From: Thiobacillus denitrificans DSM 12475
GTDB lineage: Bacteria > Pseudomonadota > Gammaproteobacteria > Burkholderiales > Thiobacillaceae
Direction: 5' to 3'
DNA length: 64,000 bases
Assembly (NCBI RefSeq): GCF_000376425.1
Contig: NZ_AQWL01000005.1
Location: forward strand, 280,166-344,165
The position numbers and the translations under genes were made by a program. This document shows, in pieces, positions 26,320 through 35,202 of the stretch (its first letter is position 1; every line of letters begins with the position of its first letter). The notes beneath the pieces were generated by a model, which ran no database searches, was not told the origin of the DNA, and was given only the letters and a program-made list of their open reading frames with translations.

Positions 26320-26811
26320 TCACTTTGCTACTGGCCGTTTTGCAAGAGCCTCAGCCAAGAAACCGAAGAGGCGTGCTTCATTGAGTTGCTCAGTTAGCGT
26401 CAAGATATCTTTTCCAAGCGATGTAAGCTCATTAGCAGTCGGAATAGGTTGCCAACTATGATCGTTTGCATGGCGAAACGGCTCGCCGTCAAGCTCCTTT
26501 CCCCAAACGCTATGGATAAACTCATTTCTCTTATCGGAAACACGCTTGCATCGTTCCATAAGCGCTTGCAACTTTAAAAGTGCCTCACCTTCTCCAAGGC
26601 GCTGTCGAGCTATGGTCTTAATCCGATCTCGAAGCTTTGCAGCACCATCGTATACCGTAGCGTCTAAAGCTTCTGTAACCTCAAGATTCGCCAACGTCTT
26701 TATTGTCATTCGCAAGATGCGTGTCAGATGCTCGTGGCGAAGACTTAACTCTCCATAGGCAGCAAGGAGATCTTTGTCTTCTGGCACGTGGAACATCATC
26801 ATCTTTGCCAT
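26320..26811 (-). CDS. Hypothetical protein with an R-x4-H (HEPN-like) motif, in a mobile insert
   Basis: A 163-residue protein that I cannot assign to a named family. It is predicted to be almost all alpha-helical and charged. The segment SDKRNEFIHSVWG (about 96-108) has the R-N-x-x-x-H pattern seen in HEPN-fold RNases and nucleotide-binding proteins, placed between long helices as in that fold; this is suggestive only. Base composition and codon use (AAA, ATC/ATT, TTT, many A/T third positions) differ from every neighbour. The start is 14 bases from the inner inverted repeat, and it follows the rlmL-type gene on the same strand, so it is probably read from that promoter. Its stop is followed by an attC-like fold. 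Confidence 0.75.
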   Translation of the reverse strand: MAKMMMFHVPEDKDLLAAYGELSLRHEHLTRILRMTIKTLANLEVTEALDATVYDGAAKLRDRIKTIARQRLGEGEALLKLQALMERCKRVSDKRNEFIHSVWGKELDGEPFRHANDHSWQPIPTANELTSLGKDILTLTEQLNEARLFGFLAEALAKRPVAK

Positions 26812-26835
26812 GGTGGTCGCACCGTAAAAATGGGG

Positions 26836-28077
26836 TCAGATACCATTGTCGCTGGCAGCCCCAGCGTCTGACTTTTTCGTCTTCATCGACCCCGCAATCA
26901 CCTTGTACTGCAGGAAGCGCGTCTCGATGGGTCCGTTGAACAGCGGGATGCGTCGGCTCGCCTTCAGACCCATCAGCTTCGGCAGCAACGGATCGCCAGA
27001 AATGATCCATGCCTCCCAGCCGGCGAAGTTCTGCTTCAGCCAGTCGCCGAGCAGCGGATACCACTCGGCCAGTTCTTCGGCCTCGCCGATGCGCTCGCCA
27101 TAGGGCGGGTTGGTGACAATGGTGCCGACCGGGGTAGGCGGCTTGAGGTCCAACACGTCGGAGACCTTGAGTTCGATGCCGGCATAGCCGGCGGCGGCGA
27201 GGTTGTTGCGCGCCTTGTCGAGCACCCAGCGGTCGTGGTCGGCGCCGAAGATCGGCAGCGTCGTCAGCGGCTTCTCCTGCGCCTTCGCCTCCGCCTTGAT
27301 GCGCTGCCACAGCGCGGCGTCGAAGTCGCGGTAGTGCTCGAAGGCGAAGTGGCGGCTGCGCCCCGGTGCCCGGTTCAGCGCCATGTCGGCCGCTTCGAGC
27401 AGGATGGTGCCGGCGCCGCACATCGGATCGAGCAACGGCGTGCCGGGTTCCCAGCCGGACAGCAGCAACAGGCCGGCGGCAAGGTTTTCCTTGATCGATG
27501 CGGCGCTGGCCTCGCGCTTGAAGCCGCGCTTGAACAGCGGTTCACCCGAGGTGTCGAGGTAGAAAGTCACCGCGTCCGGGGTGAAGAAGGCGTACACCGG
27601 CACGTCGGGCGCTTCGGTGTCGACGCTCGGGCGTTCGCGCGTTTCCTCGCGGAAGCGGTCGCAGATCGCGTCCTTGATCTTCAGCGTGATGAAGTTGAGG
27701 CTTTTCAGCGGCGCGTTCTGCGCGCCGACCTTGACCGCGATGGTCTTCTTCACATCGAACCAGTCCGGCCACGGCAGGTCGAGCGCGGCGCGGTAGATGT
27801 GCTCTTCCTTCTTGTAGCGGGTGTAGCCGACCTTGCGCAGGATGCGGGTGGCGATGCGCGAGCTGAGGTTGGCGCGCATCTCGGCGGCGGCGTCAGCCAT
27901 GAACAGCACGCCGGCCGGCAGCTGGCGCACCACCTGCGCGCCGGCGGCGTTCAGTTCGGCGACCAGCAGTTCCTCCAGCCCGCGCGGGCAGGTGGCGAAA
28001 TGGCTGGCGGGCGGCAATGTCTCACGCTCGGGGCGGACGGGATGCGGCGCGGGTTTACGGCGGGGTTCGGGTTTCAA
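26836..28077 (-). CDS. rlmL: THUMP-domain 23S rRNA (guanine-N2)-methyltransferase, RlmL-N type
   Basis: A 413-residue class I SAM-dependent RNA methyltransferase. It has a THUMP domain (about 60-170), then the methyltransferase domain with LLDPMCGAGTILLEAADMALN and the catalytic NPPY in VGTIVTNPPYGERIGEAEEL, as in RlmL's m2G-forming half (E. coli position 2445). The RlmK half is absent, as in many bacteria. The last residues are replaced by foreign sequence: the stop TGA and the codons for the final Asn-Gly-Ile are inside the inverted repeat of the adjoining insert, so the original C-terminus was probably cut or rewritten there. The functional core precedes this point, so activity is likely kept. 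Confidence 0.88.
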   Translation of the reverse strand: MKPEPRRKPAPHPVRPERETLPPASHFATCPRGLEELLVAELNAAGAQVVRQLPAGVLFMADAAAEMRANLSSRIATRILRKVGYTRYKKEEHIYRAALDLPWPDWFDVKKTIAVKVGAQNAPLKSLNFITLKIKDAICDRFREETRERPSVDTEAPDVPVYAFFTPDAVTFYLDTSGEPLFKRGFKREASAASIKENLAAGLLLLSGWEPGTPLLDPMCGAGTILLEAADMALNRAPGRSRHFAFEHYRDFDAALWQRIKAEAKAQEKPLTTLPIFGADHDRWVLDKARNNLAAAGYAGIELKVSDVLDLKPPTPVGTIVTNPPYGERIGEAEELAEWYPLLGDWLKQNFAGWEAWIISGDPLLPKLMGLKASRRIPLFNGPIETRFLQYKVIAGSMKTKKSDAGAASDNGI

Positions 28078-28099
28078 GGAATGCTCTCAAGAACGATTT

Positions 28100-28200
28100 A
28101 TCCGCGGAGTATGCGAAGAAACGTGAAGAAAAAACAAGAATCGCTTTCGGTTTTCTTCGCGGCCCTTCGCGTCCTTTATGCCCTTCGGGTATTCGCGGAT
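28100..28200. repeat. Imperfect inverted-repeat element between rlmL and hemJ
   Basis: ATCCGCGGAGTATGCGAAG at 28100-28118 is mirrored by CTTCGGGTATTCGCGGAT at 28183-28200 (mismatches and one gap). Inside are GCGAAGAAACGTGAAG-like and CTTCGCGGCCCTTCGCG-like direct and inverted copies of a CTTCGCG unit. No reading frame is apparent. It resembles the dispersed CTTCGCG-type intergenic palindromes of many environmental bacteria and may act as a hairpin at the 5' end of rlmL or upstream of the convergent-looking hemJ 3' end. Confidence 0.5.
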
Positions 28201-28212
28201 GAAAAAAAGAAG

Positions 28213-28626
28213 TTAAAACGGCTTCAGCACGACCAGCAGCACCACGACCAGCAGCACGATCACCGGGATTTCATTGAACCAACGGAACCAAGTGTGCGAT
28301 TTCCGGTTCTGTCTTGCTTCAAACTGCCGCAACAGGCTTTTGCAGACATGGTGATAGCCGATCAGCCCGCCGACCAGCGCGAGCTTCGCCCACAGCCAGC
28401 CCATCGTCGGCAGCCAGTACGCCAGCCATAGCCAGACGCCGGTAATCAGCGTCAGCCACATGATGGGGGTGACGAACCGGTACAATTTGCGCGCCATCAG
28501 CAGCAGGCGGTCGTAGGCGGCATCGTTGGTTTCCATCGCCAGATTGACGAAGATGCGCGGCAGGTAGAACAGCCCGGCAAACCAGCTCACCACCATCACG
28601 ATATGAAACGATTTCAGCCACAGCAT
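28213..28626 (-). CDS. hemJ: HemJ-type protoporphyrinogen oxidase (CopD/UPF0093 family)
   Basis: A 137-residue inner-membrane protein with about four helices (6-26, 52-72, 76-93, 118-135). The opening MLWLKSFHIVMVVSWFAGLFYLPRIFVN is characteristic of the HemJ family, which oxidises protoporphyrinogen IX in bacteria without HemG or HemY; His8 and Lys81 lie at the positions expected of the conserved pair. It is a haem-pathway gene like hemF at the right edge of the window. Its start codon shares the CATG at 28624-28627 with the divergent tlpA gene, so its leader lies inside tlpA coding sequence. Confidence 0.85.
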   Translation of the reverse strand: MLWLKSFHIVMVVSWFAGLFYLPRIFVNLAMETNDAAYDRLLLMARKLYRFVTPIMWLTLITGVWLWLAYWLPTMGWLWAKLALVGGLIGYHHVCKSLLRQFEARQNRKSHTWFRWFNEIPVIVLLVVVLLVVLKPF

Positions 28627-29185
28627 GGATAGACAAGCCACCGATTTAATAAAAACAGCCAAGAAGTGGACGCCGAGTCCGCTGACCCTGATTTTACTGG
28701 GTTTGATCGCGTACCTGTGGTTTCGCCCGCCGGCCGACGTCAGCGAGGAGAACCGCCCCGCCCCGCCCTGGCAGGTGATGCTGCCCGATGGCCGGGCGCT
28801 GACCAGCGACGCTCTCAAGGGCAAGGTCGTGCTGGTGAACTTCTGGGCAACCTGGTGCCCGTATTGCCGCAAGGAAAAGCCGGCGATCGACCGTTTCTGG
28901 CAGGACTACCGGGCAAGGGGCTTCGAGGTCGTCTCCATCAGCGTCGACGACCCGCCGGAAAAAATCGCCGCCTGGATGCAGGACAAGGAGTATGCTTTCA
29001 TGGCTGCACCGACCAATGCCTCGGTCGCCCACGCATTCGGCAACGTGCAAAGCGTGCCGACCTCGTTCATCGTCGACACCGACGGCCGCATACGCCACAG
29101 GATTGCCGGACAGGTGCATTATCCGCGGCTGGAAAAGCTGGTCACGCCGCTGCTGAACCCGGCCACACAACCTGGAAAACGATGA
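28625..29185 (+). CDS. TlpA-family membrane-anchored thiol-disulfide oxidoreductase
   Basis: 186 residues: a short cytoplasmic tail, one membrane helix (about 18-33, PLTLILLGLIAYLWF) and a periplasmic thioredoxin domain with the redox centre WCPYC (Cys78, Cys81) in VLVNFWATWCPYCRKEKP and cis-Pro in QSVPTSFIVDTDGRI. Members reduce disulfides, often in cytochrome c maturation. The only in-frame ATG before the helix is at 28625, with no Shine-Dalgarno sequence and overlapping the divergent hemJ start, so the start is uncertain. Its stop overlaps the slyX start. Confidence 0.88.
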   Translation: MDRQATDLIKTAKKWTPSPLTLILLGLIAYLWFRPPADVSEENRPAPPWQVMLPDGRALTSDALKGKVVLVNFWATWCPYCRKEKPAIDRFWQDYRARGFEVVSISVDDPPEKIAAWMQDKEYAFMAAPTNASVAHAFGNVQSVPTSFIVDTDGRIRHRIAGQVHYPRLEKLVTPLLNPATQPGKR

Positions 29186-29385
29186 TGGACGCCCGCCTCA
29201 ACGAACTCGAAGCCAAGCTTGCGTTTGCCGAAGATATGATCGAGACGCTCAACCAGACCGTGATTCGCCAGCAGGGACAACTCGATTTGCTGCAGCAGCA
29301 GCTACGCCTGCTGCACCAGCAATGCCAGGCGGTACTGCCGGAGGAGGCGCGCACCCTGCGCGATGAAATCCCGCCGCACTACTGA
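29182..29385 (+). CDS. slyX: SlyX family protein
   Basis: A 67-residue coiled-coil protein. Heptad-type leucines run from LNELEAKLAFAEDMIETLNQTVIRQQGQLDLLQQQLRLL (6-44), ending in the family-typical DEIPPHY tail. SlyX function is not known. Two adjacent ATG codons are possible starts (29182 or 29185); both overlap the tlpA stop, so translation is coupled. Confidence 0.9.
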   Translation: MMDARLNELEAKLAFAEDMIETLNQTVIRQQGQLDLLQQQLRLLHQQCQAVLPEEARTLRDEIPPHY

Positions 29386-29389
29386 AACC

Positions 29390-29842
29390 TCACACCTGGA
29401 CTGCGATCTTGAGCACCACCTTGTGGATCATGCCCGGACCCACCAGCGGCGCGTGGGCATCGTCGGGGAAGAACATGCAGAACGCACCTGGCGGCGTGGC
29501 GATCCAGCTTGACGGCGCGTCGCTGAAGAAGCGGATGTCGCGCGCCGCATCGTAATCCGTCGCCGGGTCCACGCACGCGGCCAGCGGCTTCCAGCCCATT
29601 TCGTCGACGCCTTCCAGTACCAGCTGGATGTCGATGTAACGGCGATGGCATTCCAGCTTCGCCTCCGCCCGCGTGCGGCCGGCGCAGGCCTCGACGATGG
29701 CGAAGAGCTGTTCACCCTGTATGCCGTGTTTGCCGGGCGCGAGCGCTGCCAGGTCGGTATTGCGCAGGAAGTCGAAGGCACGCGCAAACAGCGGATGCAA
29801 AGTGCGGTAGCGGTCGGCCTCGGCCAGGTTTGCCAGAATCAT
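29390..29842 (-). CDS. YhcH/YjgK/YiaL family protein
   Basis: A 150-residue cupin-like barrel protein of the YhcH/YiaL (DUF386) family. The family pattern shows as FDFLRNTDLAALAPGKHGIQGEQLFAIVE and the metal-site-like ECHRRYIDIQLVLEGVDEMGW, with a late AFCMFFPDDAHAPLVG and IHKVVLKI. Relatives include enzymes of sialic-acid and sugar-acid metabolism (anomerase or isomerase-type), but the substrate here is unknown. It starts 8 bases after the ettA stop on the same strand. Confidence 0.88.
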   Translation of the reverse strand: MILANLAEADRYRTLHPLFARAFDFLRNTDLAALAPGKHGIQGEQLFAIVEACAGRTRAEAKLECHRRYIDIQLVLEGVDEMGWKPLAACVDPATDYDAARDIRFFSDAPSSWIATPPGAFCMFFPDDAHAPLVGPGMIHKVVLKIAVQV

Positions 29843-29849
29843 TGCGTGC

Positions 29850-31514
<1,665 letters not shown>

Positions 31515-31536
31515 GAAAAAATAAATCCGGAAGAAG

Positions 31537-31797
31537 TTAGTGGTTGTTTGCGCCCGGACACGCGTCAAACGCGCAGTCGTTGTCCGGGTTGCGGCTGACA
31601 TAGCTGCCGTCGGCGCACTGCTTGACGTCCGCGGCACATGCACCGGCTTTGTCCGGCAGTGGCGGCGGCGGTGGTGCCGGGGGCAAAGGCTTGCCCGCAG
31701 CGGGCTGCGATGCCGGCTTGGCCGCCGGGTCTGCGCCGGCCAGGCCGCACCCGTTCAGCGTGAACAGCAGCACGGCTGCAGCGAGGGCTCTCGTCAT
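31537..31797 (-). CDS. Small proline-rich lipoprotein with a cysteine-rich tail
   Basis: 86 residues. The lipoprotein signal peptide has a lipobox FTLNGC (Cys17). A Pro/Ala/Lys linker (about 24-48) follows, then a C-terminal module with four cysteines: CAADVKQCADGSYVSRNPDNDCAFDACPG. This short Cys-x5-C-x-D-G-S-Y-V unit looks like the tiny disulfide-bonded domains found on periplasmic or outer-membrane proteins; I have no function for it. It overlaps the stop of the upstream CPGC thioredoxin by 4 bases, so it may be a client of that redox protein. Confidence 0.75.
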   Translation of the reverse strand: MTRALAAAVLLFTLNGCGLAGADPAAKPASQPAAGKPLPPAPPPPPLPDKAGACAADVKQCADGSYVSRNPDNDCAFDACPGANNH

Positions 31798-32288
31798 GAC
31801 AGTTCCCGGTCGAGCAAGGCCTTCAGCTTGACGAAATCGAGTTCGCCCAGCTTCTGTTCGAGGATGTGGCCGTCCTTGCCGATGATGAAACTGGTGGGCG
31901 TCAGCTGCACGTTGCCGAAGGCGCGGGCGTGCTCGCCGTTGAGGTCGAGCGCCACCGGAAACGGCAGTTGGCGCGTCTGCACGAAATTGGTCACATAGTT
32001 GGGCGGGTCGTAGCTCATCGCCACCGCGACGATTTCGAAGCCGCGGCTCCTGTACTGGTTGTAGGTTTCGATCATGCCCGGCATTTCCTTGATGCAGCCG
32101 GGGCAGGAGGTCGCCCAGAAGTTGACCAGCACGACCTTGCCGCGCAGCTCATCGAGCACGATGGGCTTGCCCTCCAGCGTGGTGAAGGTGGCGGCCGGCG
32201 CGCTGGACTTGTCCATCAGGGCATAGACCAGCGCGCCGACGATGGCGAGCACGGCAACGGCGACGAGTAGCGGTTTGGTGTATTTCAC
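31794..32288 (-). CDS. TlpA-family thioredoxin-like protein (CPGC)
   Basis: 164 residues with an N-terminal membrane anchor (about 7-25) and a periplasmic AhpC-TSA/thioredoxin domain. The redox motif SCPGC has Cys62 and Cys65 in VLVNFWATSCPGCIKEMPG; Trp before the motif is replaced by Ser. Later segments FGNVQLTPTSFIIGKDGHI contain the cis-Pro. Probably a periplasmic disulfide reductase. It is followed at once by the cysteine-rich lipoprotein gene, suggesting a shared envelope redox task. Confidence 0.88.
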   Translation of the reverse strand: MKYTKPLLVAVAVLAIVGALVYALMDKSSAPAATFTTLEGKPIVLDELRGKVVLVNFWATSCPGCIKEMPGMIETYNQYRSRGFEIVAVAMSYDPPNYVTNFVQTRQLPFPVALDLNGEHARAFGNVQLTPTSFIIGKDGHILEQKLGELDFVKLKALLDRELS

Positions 32289-32327
32289 GGGCTTTTACCT
32301 TGTAAACGTGCGACTTGAATCCTGCAC

Positions 32328-32876
32328 CTAGGATTGATATGACCGCGCCAGCGCGACATAGTGCTCGGCCGAATAGCTGAAGTAGGCGATTTCTTCCGTG
32401 GTCAGCGCACGTACCAGCTTGGCCGGGCGCCCCAGATACAGATGGCCGGATTCGAGCACCTTGCCTTCCGGTACCAGCGAACCGGCGCCCAGCAGCACGT
32501 GTTTCTGCACCACCGCGCGGTCGAGAATGATGCTGCCCATGCCGATCAGGCATTCGTCCGCTATGGTGCAGGCGTGCAGGATGACCGTGTGCCCCACCGT
32601 CACGCGCGCGCCGATGAGCAGCAGCCCGCCCGCCGGATTGGCTGGCGTCCTGTGCGATACGTGCAGCACGCTGTTGTCCTGGATGTTGCTCGCCTCGCCG
32701 ATGCCGATCGCATTGACATCGCCGCGGATCACCGCGCCCGGCCATATCGAGGCGTCGCGGCCGAGCGTAACCTCGCCGATCACCGTGGCGCGCGGGTGCA
32801 CCCAGGCGCCGGCGGCGAGCGTCGGGGCAACGCCGTGATGCGGCGCCAGCGATTGAGCATAAACCTTGTCTGTCAT
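32328..32876 (-). CDS. Gamma-class carbonic anhydrase family protein
   Basis: A 182-residue left-handed beta-helix protein with hexapeptide repeats (VIGEVTLGRDASIWPGAVIRGDVNAIGIGEAS). The three zinc-ligand histidines of gamma carbonic anhydrases lie at the expected spacing: His72 (VLHVSH), His96 and His101 (VGHTVILHAC). Whether it hydrates CO2 or is an acyltransferase-like relative is not decidable by eye; a CO2-fixing host (prk at 48.5 kb) makes the former plausible. It is divergent from prlC with 65 bases between the starts. Confidence 0.87.
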   Translation of the reverse strand: MTDKVYAQSLAPHHGVAPTLAAGAWVHPRATVIGEVTLGRDASIWPGAVIRGDVNAIGIGEASNIQDNSVLHVSHRTPANPAGGLLLIGARVTVGHTVILHACTIADECLIGMGSIILDRAVVQKHVLLGAGSLVPEGKVLESGHLYLGRPAKLVRALTTEEIAYFSYSAEHYVALARSYQS

Positions 32877-32941
32877 GGGGTTGAAAATCCGTCTACCAGC
32901 CGAAAGTATAATTCCCTTCCCCCTCACTGTTGGTTGTCGCC

Positions 32942-35020
32942 ATGAATACCCCGATGGGCATAAACCCCCTGCTCGACTTTTCCGGTCTGCCCCGTTTCGC
33001 CGAATTCAAACCCGAATTCGTCACTCCCGCCATCGACCAGCTGCTGGGCGAGTGTCGCGCCGCAGTGGCACGTGCCGAGTCGCCCGACACCCCGGCCGAA
33101 TGGGACGCCTTCGTCGCCCCGCTCGACGATGCCAACGAGAAACTCGGTCGCGCTTGGGGCCAGGTGTCGCACCTGCATTCGGTGATGGATTCGCCCGAAC
33201 TGCGCGAAGCCTACAATGCCAGCCTGCCCAAGATCACCGTGTACTACGCCGAACTGGGGCAGAACGAGGCGCTCTTTGCCAAGTTCAAGGCGCTCAAGGC
33301 GCGTCCCGATTTCGCCGCGCTGTCCGCCCCGCGGCAGAAGATCGTCGATAACGAGTTGCGCGATTTCCGCCTCGGCGGTGCCGAATTGCCGGCCGACAAG
33401 AAGGCCCGTTTCATGCAGATTCAGGAGGAACTGTCCCAGCTGTCGGCCAAGTTCGAGGAAAACCTGCTCGACGCCACCAATGACTTCGCCTTGTTCATCG
33501 ACGATGCCGCCGAGCTCGGCGGTGTGCCGGCCGACGTGCTGGCCGCCATGAAAGCCGCGGCCGAAGCCGACGGCAAGACCGGCTGGAAGATCACCCTGCA
33601 CATGCCGTCCTATCTGCCGGTGATGCAGTACGCCGACAATCGCGGCCTGCGCGAGCGGATGTACCGCGCCTACGTCACCCGCGCCTCCGAATTCCCCTCG
33701 GCCACCTCTCCCGAGGGCAAGGCTGAATTCGACAACACGCCGTTGATCGCTGCCATCCTCAAGCTGCGGCGCGAAGCGGCCGGGCTGCTGGGGTTCAGAA
33801 GCTACGCCGAGGTATCGCTGGCGGCCAAGATGGCCGACACCCCGGCCGAAGTGCTGAAATTCCTCGACGAGCTCGGCGCCCGCGCACGGCCCTATGCCGA
33901 GAAGGACTTCGAGGAACTGAAAGCCTTCGCTCGCGACGAACTCGGTTTGAGCGAGCTGCAGGCCTGGGACACCACCTATGTGTCGGAAAAACTGAGCATT
34001 GCCCGCTACAGTTTTTCCGACCAGGAGGTGAAGCAGTACTTCCCCGAGCCGCGCGTGCTGGCCGGGCTGTTCAAGCTGATCGAGACGCTCTACGGCCTGT
34101 ACGTGCGCGAAGACATGGCGCCGGTGTGGCACCCGGACGTCAAGTTCTACACGCTCAGCGACCACGCCGGCCAGCGTGTCGGCCAGTTCTACCTCGACCT
34201 CTACGCACGCGCATCCAAGCGCGGCGGCGCCTGGATGGACGATGTCATCACCCGCCGCAGGAAGGGGGGCGGCATCCAGACCCCGGTCGCCTACCTCAAC
34301 TGCAACTTCTCGGCGCCGGTCGGCGGCAAACCCGCCCTGTTCACCCACGACGAGGTCATCACCCTGTTCCATGAAACCGGCCACGGCCTGCACCACCTGC
34401 TGACGCAGATCGAGGAGCTTGGCGTCTCCGGCATCAACGGCGTCGAGTGGGACGCGGTCGAGCTGCCGAGCCAGTTCATGGAAAACTTCTGCTGGGAATG
34501 GGACGTGCTGAAGCACATGACCGCCCACGTCGACAGCGGCGAAGCGCTACCCAAGGCGCTGTTCGACAGGATGCTGGCGGCGAAGAATTTCCAGTCCGGC
34601 CTGCAGACGCTGCGCCAGATCGAGTTCGCCAGCTTCGACATGCACCTGCACGACGACTTCGATCCCAACGGCAAGCGCACGGCGCAGGATCTGATCGAGG
34701 ACATCCGCAGGAAGGTCGCGGTCATCATTCCGCCCGCCTACAACCGCTTCCCCAACAACTTTTCGCACATCTTCGCTGGCGGCTACGCAGCCGGCTACTA
34801 CAGCTACAAGTGGGCGGAAGTGCTGTCGGCCGACGCCTACGCGCTGTTCGAGGACGAGGCCGAAGGCTACGGCGGCGTGGTGAACCCGGAAGTCGGCCAT
34901 CGCTTCTGGAGCGAGATCCTCGCCCAGGGCGGCGCCCGCCCGGCACTCGAATCGTTCAGAGCCTTCCGCGGCCGCGAGCCCACCATCGACGCGCTGCTGC
35001 GCCATAACGGCATGGCATGA
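32942..35020 (+). CDS. prlC: Oligopeptidase A (M3 metallopeptidase)
   Basis: A 692-residue cytoplasmic zinc endopeptidase that degrades signal peptides and other oligopeptides. The zinc site is HETGH at 477-481 in VITLFHETGHGLHHLL, with the third ligand Glu in the following GVEWDAVELPSQFMENFCWE segment. The C-terminal NRFPNNFSHIFAGGYAAGYYSYKWAE stretch is typical of M3A peptidases. The start chosen is the ATG at 32942; an in-frame GTG 12 bases earlier is possible. No terminator is clear in the 182 bases after it. Confidence 0.95.
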   Translation: MNTPMGINPLLDFSGLPRFAEFKPEFVTPAIDQLLGECRAAVARAESPDTPAEWDAFVAPLDDANEKLGRAWGQVSHLHSVMDSPELREAYNASLPKITVYYAELGQNEALFAKFKALKARPDFAALSAPRQKIVDNELRDFRLGGAELPADKKARFMQIQEELSQLSAKFEENLLDATNDFALFIDDAAELGGVPADVLAAMKAAAEADGKTGWKITLHMPSYLPVMQYADNRGLRERMYRAYVTRASEFPSATSPEGKAEFDNTPLIAAILKLRREAAGLLGFRSYAEVSLAAKMADTPAEVLKFLDELGARARPYAEKDFEELKAFARDELGLSELQAWDTTYVSEKLSIARYSFSDQEVKQYFPEPRVLAGLFKLIETLYGLYVREDMAPVWHPDVKFYTLSDHAGQRVGQFYLDLYARASKRGGAWMDDVITRRRKGGGIQTPVAYLNCNFSAPVGGKPALFTHDEVITLFHETGHGLHHLLTQIEELGVSGINGVEWDAVELPSQFMENFCWEWDVLKHMTAHVDSGEALPKALFDRMLAAKNFQSGLQTLRQIEFASFDMHLHDDFDPNGKRTAQDLIEDIRRKVAVIIPPAYNRFPNNFSHIFAGGYAAGYYSYKWAEVLSADAYALFEDEAEGYGGVVNPEVGHRFWSEILAQGGARPALESFRAFRGREPTIDALLRHNGMA

Positions 35021-35202
35021 GCGCGGTTGCTGCCAGCTTGCTGGCTTGAGTGCGCGGCTGTTGCCGATTTATCGGCGTGACACCACGACGCCCCTTGCGG
35101 AAACAGCCACGGCGGGCTTTCATGCCCTTCAGGGCACTCGCAGGTAAAGCCCTGCCCGGTTATGGCCGTTAGAGCAGAGAATCAGGTCTTTCGGAGCACG
35201 GC

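Larger units (their letters stand above)
26225..26845. mobile_element. Putative one-gene mobile insert bounded by imperfect inverted repeats
   Basis: The left end, TGGTCTGTCCCCTATTTTT at 26225-26243, is matched in inverse orientation by AAAAATGGGGTCAGATACCA at 26826-26845, with a few mismatches and one base gap. Between them lies a single gene plus an attC-like fold. The insert is visibly A+T-richer than its surroundings: for example 26521-26580 holds 25 G+C in 60 bases. No transposase or integrase is inside, so any movement would need factors supplied in trans. Similar GGGGTCAGA-type ends are, from memory, common around small mobile cassettes in environmental proteobacteria; I could not check this. 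Confidence 0.55.
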
